Positions 35,090-45,868 are shown, numbered from the stretch's first letter. The stretch: DNA of 64,000 nucleotides from Icerya purchasi (GCA_039619475.1 CM077115.1:398136557-398200556), one strand, 5' to 3'. Numbers and translations: made by a program. Notes: generated from the sequence alone by a model not told the origin.

Positions 35090-36240
35090 GATTGCTGGCT
35101 ATAATTAAAACTTCCGATACTTTTCCAATATTAAACCATTCCTGTATACTTTTAATCCAGTCCGTTCTTCTTCTTCCTCTGTCTTCCTTGAAGGATTATT
35201 TGTAATAACTCGTATTTATTACTTCAAATTATATGACCTAGATAGGCCGCTTTCCTTTAAACATAGCCACCAATTCTCCGTATTTTTTCATTCTCTGCAA
35301 TACTTCTTTATTAGAAACTTTATCTACCCACGGTATTTTTAATATTCTTCTGTATAGACTCATTTCGAATGCTCGTAATCTGTTTATCGATACCGCTTTT
35401 CGCGTCCAACTTTCCACCCTGTACAAGAGTCATAGGAGCGCATAACATTTAATTATTCGTCATCTAGTCACTAACTGTAAATCTCTATTACACGGCAAAT
35501 TTCGTAGTTTTTGGAAAGCAATTCTATGACGGTTTTAATTCGGGTTTTCATACAATAATCAGGGACCCGTTTGTCATTAATCCAGTGTCCTAAATATTTT
35601 ATTCTGCTTACACGTTGTATCGGCTCTATATTTTGCTTTTATTACTACTGAAGCTGTTATTTCACTCTTGTTTATAATCATTACTTTAGCTTTTGAAGTG
35701 CTCATATTGATACCGTATTCGTTAGTTTATCTATTAAGCACATTGTAAGCCTACATTGTAAGTCTTTTACACTTGTTGGTAATAATATCGCATCATCGGC
35801 ATATCTTATATTATTTATTTTCACCCCATTTATTTTTTTATTCCTTTCTTAAACTGGTCTAATGCTTCCTTCGAGATCTGTTCCGAATAAAAATTGAACA
35901 GTAACGGTGACACAATACATCTCTGTCGGACCCCTTTCCTAATTTCTAATTCTTCTGTAAAGTGTTGATTAGCTTTCACTTAAGCTGACTGATTCTAATA
36001 CAGGTTCTTAATTATTCTTATATCGTTGTTATCTAAATCTATTCTTGTAGGCAGGTCTAATAGTTTGTTATGTTTAACATTATCAAAAACTTTTTTTCGG
36101 AACGCATAAACTGGTTGTTGTCGATCTAGACATTTTTGAATTAGCACTCGTATCGTAAATAATGCTTCCTTTGTTCTACAACCGTTTTTACATCAAAATT
36201 GTGCATTATCAATTTCCCGGTTTATTTTCATATATATTAC
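35090..36240 (-). pseudogene. Decayed RTE-type LINE reverse transcriptase
   Basis: Reading leftwards from about 36240: an RT region with KGVRQRCIVSPLLFNFYSE near 35930-35880, a degraded ADD region near 35800, then the C-terminal frame 35426-35238 with INRLRAFEMSLYRRILKIPW, and a tail with LLQIILQGRQRKK-like residues near 35210-35150. The phrase LRAFEMSLYRRILKI matches the same position of the RTE copy at 640-1475, so the two are related families or subfamilies. A short palindrome (CTCCTTGAAGGAG) lies near 35045-35060, downstream of the reading frame, in the same relative place as the hairpin of the first RTE copy. Confidence 0.75.
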
Positions 36241-36605
36241 GTTTTAGATGATTTTTAAAAGTAGCAAAACCCAAATATTAAAACAGAAGCAGACATATAT
36301 ATGTATGACACCAACAATGTTTTATTGCTTTTTTTTTTTTTTTTTTTTTTTCCCCTAAGATTGTATATGAGGGTTTCCATGTGCCGTGTTTAACTACTGG
36401 GGCTATTACAGCACATGGAGCCTACTTAAGGGGATTAAACGCGATAGTACAGATCGCTGCTCCGCATGTAAGCTAATACAGCTGCGACCGCGGGCGGAGC
36501 ATTTGACAGTATCGTAGAAGTAGAGGAAGTGGTGAAGTGCATGGATCGTGGTACTGCAAAAGAGGGACATTCGAGAAGTAGGTGATTGGTGGATGGGGCG
36601 CTCGG

Positions 36606-39600
36606 TTAACTACAAAAGGGGCAGACATTTGGGGGTTCCTGGCTCGTGAATATGTAGCCGTGCAAGAGGGTTGTATGTCCTATTCGGAGACGATTCAGGA
36701 CAGAAAAATCTCTGCGGGAAACTCCGTCTGTGGGCCACCAAGGCTCCGTGGTTGTTTTTATGCTTCGGAGAAATGTACTTGAAGATCTCCATTCCTGTTG
36801 CCATTCTTCTCCAGTTTGCTGCATAAATAAATGAGCCAATGTAGGGGGAAGAGGGGGGTTGTGTGGCATTGGAGAGAACAATGTCGCCTGAGCTGCTCGA
36901 TTGACACGCTCATTGCCTGGAATCCCAACATGAGCCGGCACCCATAGGAAGGACATTTTGGAGTTTAAATGTGATAACCTGTATAATAGGTAATGTACCT
37001 TCCTTACCAAAGGGTTGTTGGATTTAATCCCCGAGATGAGTTGAAGGGAGTTTAGAGAGTCAGTTATGAGTAGGGCCTTTTGGGACTGGGGGTTGCTATC
37101 GGTATAGTGTTGGATGCAAAAGACTATCGCGTATATTTCAGCGTCCAGTGCTGTATAGCAATCGTGCAGTCTAACTGACTCTGCTGCCCCTGAGACTTCG
37201 AAGGAGCATGCCGCCGGTGACTGATAACCTATTGCCTTCGCTCCATCTGTGTAGAGGCATGCATGGGCTGTGTAGCTCGCTATGATATTTGTTGCTATTT
37301 GTGCTATGTTTGGGGGGTATTGAGATTTGTTAAATTTTGTCAGCGATATGTTGATGTTTGTGATTGGCTGACTCCAAGGTGGTGCGGTTGCTGCGAAGTC
37401 TGGCAGAGTTCTTAGGATTGAAAAGATTTGGAAACGACCCATAACCGAAAAAAGTTCGGGCACTGGGTCATTCCCAAACCTCATATTAGGAGATATTGTC
37501 GGGGTTTTGGTACTACTAAGGAGGGTGCTCATTTCTTTAAAGTTATAGTACTTCCTATAGTGGGACAGCGGGGGACAACCTGCCAGTGCATACAAACTTA
37601 TAACCGGAGAAGAGGGATGAGCAGAAAGGATAGACCGGAGGGCAGCAGAATGTATAGGATCTAAGGATCTTAGTACACTTTTAGCGGCTGAGGAGTACAC
37701 CTGGCACCCGTAATTAATTCGTGAAAGGATAATCGATCTGTAGATTGCAAGAAGTAATTTTGGGTTTATATTGTACTTGTAATTTGATAGATATTTCAGG
37801 ATAGACAAGGATTTTAGGCACTTGGTTTTGAGCTCAGCTATGTGAGAGCGCCAGGAAAGTTTTTTATCAAATATTAGGCCTAGAAACTTGACTGATGGAC
37901 GATTTGGGATAGGAAAACCATTTAGACTCAGGAATACGCTGGAAAGTGGGTTTTGGCGTCCCCTGTGGAAATCAACACATATTGTTTTTGTTAAGGAAAA
38001 GGTCAGACCGTTATCATTGGACCACTTTTGTAAATTTTCAATGGATTTTTGGAGGATATTTTGAGCGTTTATAGGATGGTTGGACGATAAGGATATATTC
38101 AGGTCATCAACGTAGAGCCGGGACGTTACTGGGGCGGCAAGGCAGTCAGTTATATCATTGATATAATATATGAACAAGGTTGCGCTTAAAGCAGAGCCTT
38201 GTGGCACACCATTTTCCAACAGCATCAGTTCAGACGTTGACGAACCAGTCGTAACTTGAATCGTTCTATTGTCTAAGAAGCTGTGTAGGTATTTACCCAA
38301 TTTTCCGGCGATTCCTGCCGTTCGCAGTTTTAGTAGTAAGCCATGACGCCACAGGCGGTCAAATGCTTTTTCTAAATCGAAAAATACTGCGTAGAGGTGC
38401 TGTTGGCGATGAAACGCCGATAAAATCTGCCTTTGCAGGCTAAGTAGCTGGCTGACTGTCGATCTTGCCTCTCGCTCGCCGGCTTGGTTAGGAGATAGAA
38501 GACATTTTTGTTCTAGGAAAAACATGAGGCGCCTATTAACCATCTTCTCCAGCGTTTTGGAAATGACACTAAGCAATGAAATAGGACGGTAACTTTCGGG
38601 AAGAGTAGGATCTTTATTTTCCTTTAGTATTGGAATGATATTGGCTGATTTCCATTGTGCCGGAATGTTTCCGGAATTCCAGATTTGGTTGAATATATGT
38701 AGGAGAAAATGTTTGCCGGAAATTGGGAGATACTTTAGCATGTACGGGTGGATACAGTCGGGGCCAGGGGCAGTGTTGGATGTGTGGTGGTTGAGTTGGA
38801 AATTTAATTCTGAGATGGTAAAGTTACTGTTGTATGTTTCGTTGGATTCGGACGGGAAGTGCACTGGCTGTTGCTCTGCTTGGTGTTTCATGCTGCGGAA
38901 GGCGGGAGGGTACTTTTCTGACGACGATTCTGCGGCAAAGTAGCTGGCAAAGGCTTTGGCGACGTCCGCTTCATCCGTTATCTGGCTGCCATTGATTCTG
39001 AGTTGAACGCGTTTTGGGGCGCTGTTGATTCCGCTGATGGATTTTATTTTGTTCCACATGGTCCTATTTGACGTTGACGAAGAGATCGATGCGATAAACT
39101 GTTCCCAGCATTCTTGTTTTTTGCCGCGAATAAGAGCACGGGCAAGAGCTCGGGACTTTTTGAAGGCTATTAAGTCAGGTAGCGACCGAGACGTTTTATA
39201 CTTTCTGAGTGCTCGTTTGCGCTGTTGGATTGCGGTATGAATCTCTTTGCACCACCATGGTACTCTCTTAGCTCGGGAATTGTGAGAGATGGGTATTGAT
39301 AAGCAGGCGGTGTGTAGAATGTCATTAAGAAACGTGCTTAAATTGTCTGATAGGGACTCGCTAGGAGCTGGGACTTTGATTCCGGCCTCGTATGCCGCCC
39401 AGTCCGCCTTGTGGAACAAAAATCGTGGGGGTCTTGGAATTAGCGGTGATGGATGGTATCCCGCGAACTGTAGGAATACTGGGAAATGATCACTGGAGCA
39501 AAGGTCGTCATGGATAAAAGACTTAAGTTTCGGGAGGAGTAATGGGGATACCAGTGCTAAGTCAATAGTCGAGAAGGTGTTATGGGAGAGGTTGAAATGT

Positions 39601-40130
39601 GTGTGGTCAGGTGGGACCAGGGTACACAAATCGTACTCTATTAATATATTAGTGATGATTGATCCATGTCTGTTGGTTGACGTCGCTCCCCATAGTGGGG
39701 AGTGAGCGTTGAAATCTCCAAGTATGACCATTGGGCTTACTATTTGGGATATGGCGTTTTGAAGGTCTACCGAATGTACCATAGTGTTGGGGGGAAGGTA
39801 GCAGTTGCAGATCGTTAATGAAAGTCTCGGAGGACCGTGTAAGAATACAGATATCGCTACCATCTGAAGAGGTGTGTCTATTCTGGCTGATACAGCTGAG
39901 ACCGACGTATGCACTAGGATTGCTACTCCTCCGCTTGCTCGGTTGCCACCAATATTATCGCATCGGAATAGGCTGTAGTCCTTTATTCTTGGTTTGTCTC
40001 CAGGCCGCAAGTGCGTCTCCTGCAAGCAGGCTACCGATGGAGAATATGTGGCTAATAGTTGTTCCAGTTCGGCTTGGTGATTGATAAAGCCTCTGCAGTT
40101 CCACTGCATAATTGTATTGTTGCTCGCCAT
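36606..40130 (-). CDS. I-clade ORF2: endonuclease, reverse transcriptase, RNase H
   Basis: A 1174-residue polyprotein that nicks DNA, reverse-transcribes the element RNA and degrades the template. Endonuclease: MQWNCRGF at 8-15, QETHL at 37-41, GDFNAHSPLWG at 138-148, SSDHFPV at 212-218, all key residues kept. RT: YRPISLL at 514-520, FFDLEKAFDRLW at 583-593, GVPQGSALSATLF at 641-653, catalytic YVDD at 673-676. RNase H: YTDG (D962), LDAEIYAI (E998), ITDS (D1024), PAHVGIPGNERVNRAA, where the last catalytic aspartate of the usual GNERADRAA is Asn1077. The frame ends in CPFCS at 1170-1174, the first half of a C-terminal zinc knuckle. In the same frame beyond the TAA (36606-36608) the missing half HLLLEC follows and the frame continues 56 codons to 36435. 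So the annotated stop is probably a nonsense mutation. The start was chosen at the first ATG preceding the WNCRGF motif. Confidence 0.93.
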   Translation of the reverse strand: MASNNTIMQWNCRGFINHQAELEQLLATYSPSVACLQETHLRPGDKPRIKDYSLFRCDNIGGNRASGGVAILVHTSVSAVSARIDTPLQMVAISVFLHGPPRLSLTICNCYLPPNTMVHSVDLQNAISQIVSPMVILGDFNAHSPLWGATSTNRHGSIITNILIEYDLCTLVPPDHTHFNLSHNTFSTIDLALVSPLLLPKLKSFIHDDLCSSDHFPVFLQFAGYHPSPLIPRPPRFLFHKADWAAYEAGIKVPAPSESLSDNLSTFLNDILHTACLSIPISHNSRAKRVPWWCKEIHTAIQQRKRALRKYKTSRSLPDLIAFKKSRALARALIRGKKQECWEQFIASISSSTSNRTMWNKIKSISGINSAPKRVQLRINGSQITDEADVAKAFASYFAAESSSEKYPPAFRSMKHQAEQQPVHFPSESNETYNSNFTISELNFQLNHHTSNTAPGPDCIHPYMLKYLPISGKHFLLHIFNQIWNSGNIPAQWKSANIIPILKENKDPTLPESYRPISLLSVISKTLEKMVNRRLMFFLEQKCLLSPNQAGEREARSTVSQLLSLQRQILSAFHRQQHLYAVFFDLEKAFDRLWRHGLLLKLRTAGIAGKLGKYLHSFLDNRTIQVTTGSSTSELMLLENGVPQGSALSATLFIYYINDITDCLAAPVTSRLYVDDLNISLSSNHPINAQNILQKSIENLQKWSNDNGLTFSLTKTICVDFHRGRQNPLSSVFLSLNGFPIPNRPSVKFLGLIFDKKLSWRSHIAELKTKCLKSLSILKYLSNYKYNINPKLLLAIYRSIILSRINYGCQVYSSAAKSVLRSLDPIHSAALRSILSAHPSSPVISLYALAGCPPLSHYRKYYNFKEMSTLLSSTKTPTISPNMRFGNDPVPELFSVMGRFQIFSILRTLPDFAATAPPWSQPITNINISLTKFNKSQYPPNIAQIATNIIASYTAHACLYTDGAKAIGYQSPAACSFEVSGAAESVRLHDCYTALDAEIYAIVFCIQHYTDSNPQSQKALLITDSLNSLQLISGIKSNNPLVRKVHYLLYRLSHLNSKMSFLWVPAHVGIPGNERVNRAAQATLFSPMPHNPPLPPTLAHLFMQQTGEEWQQEWRSSSTFLRSIKTTTEPWWPTDGVSRRDFSVLNRLRIGHTTLLHGYIFTSQEPPNVCPFCS

Positions 40131-40214
40131 GCTGGGTGTTTCTATGTTGTTTCGTGAAGCCAGTGGCTGTTGTTAGTCGGTCTTTAATATTGGGGTTCAC
40201 ATGTGGTTCGTGTG

Positions 40215-41234
40215 TTAGTGGGTATAGCTCCCTTCTGACGTATTGCCATCTGTGGATAGGCAGCTCAGACTTTTTAGTATGCGGGTACATTTATTTTTTA
40301 AGCTCGAGTTCTTCAGGTGTGGTTTGGTTGCTGCAATTAGGTGAATCAGTCCGTCTTTATCCTGTGTAAAGTTGTGCGCGTAGGTTATATAGTCAGATTT
40401 AGAAGTTATGTTTCTCATGAAGGTTTTGTAATTGTCGAAGTTAATGATGAAGTTGGCTTGATCGTTATCAAACATCGGTCTGACCTTCTCAACTGCTTCG
40501 TCGATGTTTATGTTTTTTTTTTTGTTTTGGCTTCCGATTAGCTGACTCAGTGATGTGCTGCACGTCTGGCGGTGTTTTGAAATCGGTTTTCTGTTGTGCC
40601 TGTTGCTGCAAAAAGTCCTTCTCTTCTGGCTGTGATTTCAAAGTATGTTTCAGCTCTGATTGGATTGGGGAGCTGTCTGTTTGTTCCAGTAGTGCAGTAT
40701 GGCTGATGTCGTCCTCTGGTAACGGGATATTAATTTTCTTTGTTGCAGGCTGAGATGTCGTTGATAGTGTGGGATCGTCGGGCAAAGAGTCTGGTGTTGC
40801 TGGGTGGGGGCGTTTCGCATTTGGGATTATTTGGTCGACTTCCATTGCTCTTCCGATGTCTAGGTGTTGTGGGGGGGGGGAGTAGGTAGCATGGTTGGTT
40901 GGCTAGTGTTTCCTTTTTTATTTGTACAGCTGTGGCATGAGTGGTCGTCTAAGTGGAGGAATATGCGGTGTTCGTGTTCATTGTGGGTTAGTATAAAGGA
41001 CTCAGGGATGTTGGAACAGTTGGCCTGCTCTATATAGACTTGTCTACGCCAGCTGACAATATGTCCGAATTCGGCGTCGTTTGGGTTGACCCGAAGGATG
41101 GCTATAGGGGTGATTAATTTCAAAGAAAACACTGAGGCAAGGTGAGAGACTATGAGCTGGTTCGGGATAGTAGGAGAGACATTTGACATAATTAGTTTAT
41201 TCGATGGATTTTTTAAACGTCGGACAGTGATCAC
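40215..41234 (-). pseudogene. I-clade ORF1 (gag-like), N-terminally truncated, two homopolymer frameshifts
   Basis: Three open frames join in order. Frame one (41234-40860) reads MITVRRLKNPSNKLIMSNV, then FGHIVSWRRQVYIE and a degenerate zinc knuckle CHSCTNKKGN. A run of ten C on the coding strand (plus 40871-40880) shifts the frame; the reading continues QHLDIGRAMEVDQIIPNAKR through a Pro/Ser/Lys-rich linker to 40489. A run of eleven A (plus 40513-40523) shifts it again to NINIDEAVEKVRPMFDNDQA, and the frame ends at 40215, 85 bp before ORF2. The N-terminal portion expected in I-clade ORF1 is absent, consistent with 5' truncation. ORF1 proteins of this kind bind element RNA. Because both shifts are in homopolymers they may be sequencing or assembly errors. 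Confidence 0.75.
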
Positions 41235-41279
41235 TTGCGAGCCTATTGATACTTATCCTAAGCGTAAAACGGAAAGATC

Positions 41280-41640
41280 ATTTCAATCGAAGGCAGTGTA
41301 ATTCAGTTCATAGAAACAACTACAATAGATGGGGTAGGAATACGCCTGAAGGAGCAGTTTCATCCAAAAAAGATACTCTATAACATTCAAAACAAAAGAA
41401 CTAGAACCTGTGGAAGACCAAGATTGCGCTATAAAGACGCAATTACGGCAACGATAAAATCAATTGATGTAAATCCTAAAAATAATAACTTAAAATAATT
41501 TGCCCTTGATAAGAAAAAAAAGAGGGAAGCACTTGTATAACAACAAAAAACAAAAGCAAAGAAATTAGTAGCCCCAAAAAGAATGATAAAAGGACAAAAA
41601 CAGTACAACAGTTACTTAAATGCTTCTATGTGAATTAACC
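41280..41640 (+). pseudogene. Possible LINE ORF C-terminal fragment
   Basis: The plus strand near 41395-41450 reads RTCGRPRLRYKDAITATIKS, a phrase seen at the C-terminal end of many insect retroelement RTs (GRPRLRYKD). The rest is lysine-rich and interrupted by stops. It is a short, decayed fragment and could belong with the relic that follows. Confidence 0.4.
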
Positions 41641-41689
41641 ACTAGTTGCCGTATTAGACCTTAAACACAAACTATAAAGCAACTCTTAT

Positions 41690-42290
41690 ATTTGCATGCA
41701 AATACAACCACAAGCGTCTGTCGACCAAGCTACTCGCTGAATGCAAAAGTGGAAGATTAAATCAGGCAAAATCAGTTCATATTAACTGCGTTGGGACCGG
41801 CCAATCGTGGACACAGAATGTATCAGAGCAGTCTACCTATTCCGCAGCCAGACTTGGCCACATATCTTGAAATATACCTAGACTTCAGCATGTCTTGGAG
41901 AGTCCATGTGAAAATGAAAATTTCTCAAATCAAGCTAACACGGCAGTTATATTAGTTGATAGAAAGGTAATATTTACTGGATATATCTTGTAAGGAGCGC
42001 TTATATAAACACATCATCAAGTCATTATGGACGCATGGGAATGTGCAATTAACTTTAACAGGGATACCATACAACGTTGTCAAAACGTCATTTTACGTGT
42101 AACCATCGATGGTAATCGGTATTGTAACGATGACATACATCATAGTCTGCGCATATCAGTAATTAATAGCACGTTGTGAAACAGTCTGCAACAGCACAAA
42201 TGCAGAGGCTGGCCATCTATACTGGATGGCTGATATAATATCAAACGGCTTAAACGTCGACATCCGATAGACATGTTTTGGTTAAATAGT
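41690..42290 (+). pseudogene. Decayed Jockey-clade RT C-terminal part
   Basis: Pieces in order on the plus strand: NQAKSVHI near 41760, LATYLEIYLDFSMSWRVHVK near 41850-41910 (the thumb region following FADD in Jockey RTs), KHIIKSLWTHG near 42010-42040, and a C-terminal IKRLKRRHPIDMF near 42240-42280, which matches the usual end of Jockey ORF2. Several frameshifts and stops. The catalytic core is missing. Confidence 0.65.
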
Positions 42291-42444
42291 TTTATTTGGA
42301 TACACGAACACTGAGATACAAATTCCACATATGCAGTACCTAATATTATAATTAATATTAAGTATCTTATTGTTATATATGATGCTTATTTAGCTACAGT
42401 AATCCTAAAATTGCATTACATCATAGATGTATATATATATATAT

Positions 42445-43740
42445 ATAAACTCGGCCATTTTGGCCTCGCAAGGGGCTGTGCCCCTTGACCCCTCTTGCTT
42501 TCATTTCTGTCTCTTTCTCTTCTATACTTTGTATAAAATGATCAAAATTTACAACGTAATTCTTACTGGCATCAACACACACAAAAAATAACATAACCAC
42601 AAAAATCCTATTCTAACATTTAACTTCCGTTATATAAATTTAAGACATTTTTCCGTTACATTTTTCGTTACATATTTCATTACATAAAATTGTGACATTT
42701 TTTAAATAACAATAACAAAAATCCTACAAAATATAACAAGCGTTACATAAAATTGGGACATTTTTCTGGGATATTTTTTCGAATGAGGGGTAGCCTAAGA
42801 ATTACGTTGTAATTAATATTATATTAATTATAATGTAATTTTTAGGCCGGCCCCCATTAGAAGAAATGTCCCACTTTTATGTAACGAAAAAAATGTCCCA
42901 AATAAGTCGGAATTTTATGTAACGTTTGTTATATTTTTTAATTTTTACCAACTTCCAAAAAGAGGAACGTTCGTCGGGTATGTTTGTTTTTTTTTATGTT
43001 TGTTCGCGCATAACTCATATTTATATAGACCGATTTTACTGATTCTGTGTCCATTAGAAAGAGTACCATTTAACTTAGGTACCACATGTGAGTAATGATG
43101 AAAATGCGTGAACATAAATTGAGTATTTGTCAAAAAACGTGAAAAACGTGGTCAATTTGGATAATTTTTATAAGTATAACGGAAGCGGTTGACTCAAAAT
43201 GCTATCAAACCCTTCCAACTTTTCTACACCTGTCGTTTTTAAACCAAAAAGCGTATCACGTGTAAATGTGGCAAATTATTCGCTATTGCACAGTTTGTCG
43301 TCCCGTTTTCGTTTCCACAATTCACGTTTCGGTGGCAGTTTTCGTTTTTGGAAACCTAATGAATTCACTACTTATTACTGTGCAGGTTGATGAATAAGAA
43401 TTCCCACCCCATAGGGAGAAACATGTAAAGACTATATTGTTAATTTAATAATACCATGGAAACGCAAAAAAAGTTTTATTTTTATAAGTTATAGTATGTT
43501 AAGTTGTTTGGGTAGATTAATAAAATTTATGGTAGAAATTATTGGTTGTATTTTATTTTTTTTTTTTATTATATAAAACTGGGGCATTTTTTCGTTATAA
43601 AATCTAATGGGAGCCGGCCTAAGAATTACGTTGTAAATTTTGATCATTTTATACAAAGTATAGAAGAGAAGGGGACAGAAATGTAAGCAAGAGAGGTTAA
43701 GGGGCATAGCCCCATGCGAGACCAAAATTACCGAGTTTAT
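42445..43740. repeat. (TA)n-associated palindromic repeat family, composite copy 2
   Basis: Bounded by inverted segments of about 120 bp: 42445-42565 starting TAAACTCGGCCATTTTGGCC, and 43621-43740 reading the same on the minus strand with about ten changes. Near each end is a GGGGC/GCCCC hairpin. The centre of the left half has a palindrome junction (about 42790-42860: CCTAAGAATTACGTTGTAAT followed by its inverse). So the copy can be read as an inverted short unit (42445-42835) joined to a longer unit (42836-43740) with a core of about 640 bp. The core includes CCCACCCCATAGGGAGAAAC and recurs at 63121-63895. No convincing protein. Target preference is TA repeats. Class is uncertain: Helentron-derived (HINE-like) or a TIR element. 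Confidence 0.8.
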
Positions 43741-43744
43741 ATAT

Positions 43745-43795
<51 letters not shown>
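43735..43795. repeat. (TA)n microsatellite
   Basis: About 60 bp of TA repeats with a CATACATA interruption, abutting the right end of the composite palindromic element. Confidence 0.95.
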
Positions 43796-43798
<3 letters not shown>

Positions 43799-43929
43799 TT
43801 ATATTCTTAAGTTGTTATACCTTTTGGTTTTTTAAGTTCATAAATGGTACATTAATTGTGAATGTATATAGGTGGGAGGCCATCGGCTTGGCGAAGAAAG
43901 CTTTATTGATTCATTTATTTATTTATTTA

Positions 43930-44165
43930 TAGGCTAGTTTAAAGAGAGAAGCTGCAACAATAATACCAGATCATTACACCCGCAAATTGCTGCTTGTGGT
44001 TCCTTATGCGACTATATATTTAATGGAAGCAAAACAGTCACAAAAGTAGTGTCGCAGAGGTTACACGTATCCTTTCTGATTTAGAAAAACATCTTGAAGC
44101 TTACGGTATAAACAAAACTGAAACAAACCACATTCTCTTTATAACAGTCTGCTTTCATTATCAGA
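43930..44165 (+). pseudogene. Possible LINE RT fragment
   Basis: Across frames the plus strand suggests a degraded ADD-containing region followed by SQRLHVSFLI and LEKHLEAYGINKTETNHILF, which resembles the stretch after the YADD box in Jockey-like RTs. It is short and low in confidence. Confidence 0.35.
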
Positions 44166-45694
44166 GTTACAATTATGTGCATACTTAACACCGTAAAAAT
44201 GTATATTACAAACCTTTTTTTATTTTATTACTATTATTACTAGTAGCGTTAATATTACTATTATTATTATTATTATGATTATTAAACATTATGGTACAAA
44301 ATTAAAATTGAACATTATTAAAGTTACAAAACATAATTTTTTTCTCACGCTACCCGCAGTGGTGTAAATTAAAGAAAGCAGAGGATTGAGAATAAATTTG
44401 TTGAATTGGGGAAAAATAGATTCAAAATTATTTTTGATCTAAGTTATACGGTTATGAGCGTGTGTGAAAGTTTGATTTTAATTGCGAGAGTTGTAAAGAA
44501 GTTCATTTATCGGAAGATTCGAATTATCACGTTTGCGAGTAAGAAATTTAGCGGTTAGAATTTGGTTTCTGAAATAATATAAGGAACAGTCCGGATTCAC
44601 TATTGACACACGCTGAGGGACTTATGTGAAAAGCTCCTGTAGTATTCGCATAGCGGAATGTTGGCCGGTATTTAAAGATAACAGTGGGCACTTCAAGCAG
44701 CAGAACAGAACGTCTAACAGCCATACTCTAATCTAGAACGGATTAATGGCTGGTTTTGGAAGTTAATAAAAACTGTTATTAAAGTAAAAATCCGTCCATT
44801 TTGAATATTTTTAAGGAAAAAAATTACACATACATGTATGTTATTACCAGTATGTTCGAATAATTATTGTTTTATATGTTATATTCGAGCTTTCAATGAA
44901 TTTAAATTTAAAAGCTATGCGTGCAACCAGATAATTAGTCATTATATATCTAAGCAGAACCATTCGATTATCTTATAATTTGATTATGAGGCAGAGGAGC
45001 ATACGCGTGAGGAGATGGGCGAACTCGAGCTGAAAGTCGTTACTGTCTATTTCAAAATAACGCATGACTAAAATCGCAGTACGAGATTCGATCTTACATA
45101 TGAAAAATGAATTATTTGTTTAAATTTGAGAGCGGTATGACTTTTTATAGACTACACCATTACTGCAACTATCAACACGATTTTCAAGACCAGTTCTATC
45201 GAAACGTTCTTTTTTTTTTGTTTTACGATGCATAGTAATTAATTCGTTTTCTTTGTAACGGATAAAGCGCTCAATTTATATTTTTTACTTCAACTTTTTA
45301 TGAGTATACTTTTTAATTATAATTATCCGTGAAATTTTATAAACATTTATGTAGTCGCAATTTTTAATTAAAAATAGGGAAATAAAGTGACGATAGTTGG
45401 TGCAACGAAAAGTATTTTATTTTAACGAAAAATTGGCTCATGTCCGACGAAAACATTTCATTCTGTTCTTTTTCTCCGTAGTCGAAAATTACATGTACTT
45501 TTTTCTCAGACTAGTTTTGTTCCGAATTTCGCACTACAACACATACACTCTGTCAATATAAAAAATCAAAAAAAGAATCAAAGAAAATCTCGTCATATGT
45601 TTTTAGGCGAGGCCACTGAAATGCAATAAATATTAATAACTTAATAAAATACAACTGTTGCAATTAGAACATATTTTTATTATATACATATATA
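44166..45694. other. AT-rich intergenic sequence
   Basis: Includes a (TTA)n-like patch near 44230-44285 and (TA)n near the right edge. No coding motif was recognised on either strand. Confidence 0.5.
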
Positions 45695-45868
45695 CAATGG
45701 CTGTCCCACGGAAAGTGAGAGTAACTTTGATGTAGGTAGGCAACCGCTCACAGCGCGTTTGCTCTGAACACATCTTCTATCGGATGCAACAAACCGGAAG
45801 TTCATCCCCCCCTTCATCCGCAGCATCGATTTGGAAAAAAGTGTTTCGTCAACCCCTACCATTTTTTT
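45695..45868 (+). repeat. Left long TIR of the 906-bp element
   Basis: Imperfect inverted partner of 46400-46600. Several indels make the right copy about 27 bp longer. Confidence 0.8.

Larger units (their letters stand above)
36329..41236 (-). mobile_element. I-clade LINE, young, 5'-truncated in ORF1
   Basis: Ends at its 3' side in a 23-nt poly(A), seen as a T-run at 36329-36351. ORF2 is open over 1174 codons and ORF1 is present without its N-terminal part, so the copy is probably truncated near 41236. I did not find a clear target duplication. The intact length and mild damage suggest recent insertion compared with the other LINEs here. Confidence 0.85.

Noticed and set aside
39955..40290. 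A 111-codon ORF overlapping the start of the I-clade ORF2
   Set aside because: Most of it is a shifted reading of the ORF2 start. The upstream part could be the end of ORF1 in another frame, but the NINIDEAVEKV-MFDN frame ends naturally at 40215.
41237..41300. Target-site duplication for the I-clade LINE
   Set aside because: I compared the sequence left of the T-run at 36329 with that near 41236-41300 and found no convincing matching direct repeat.
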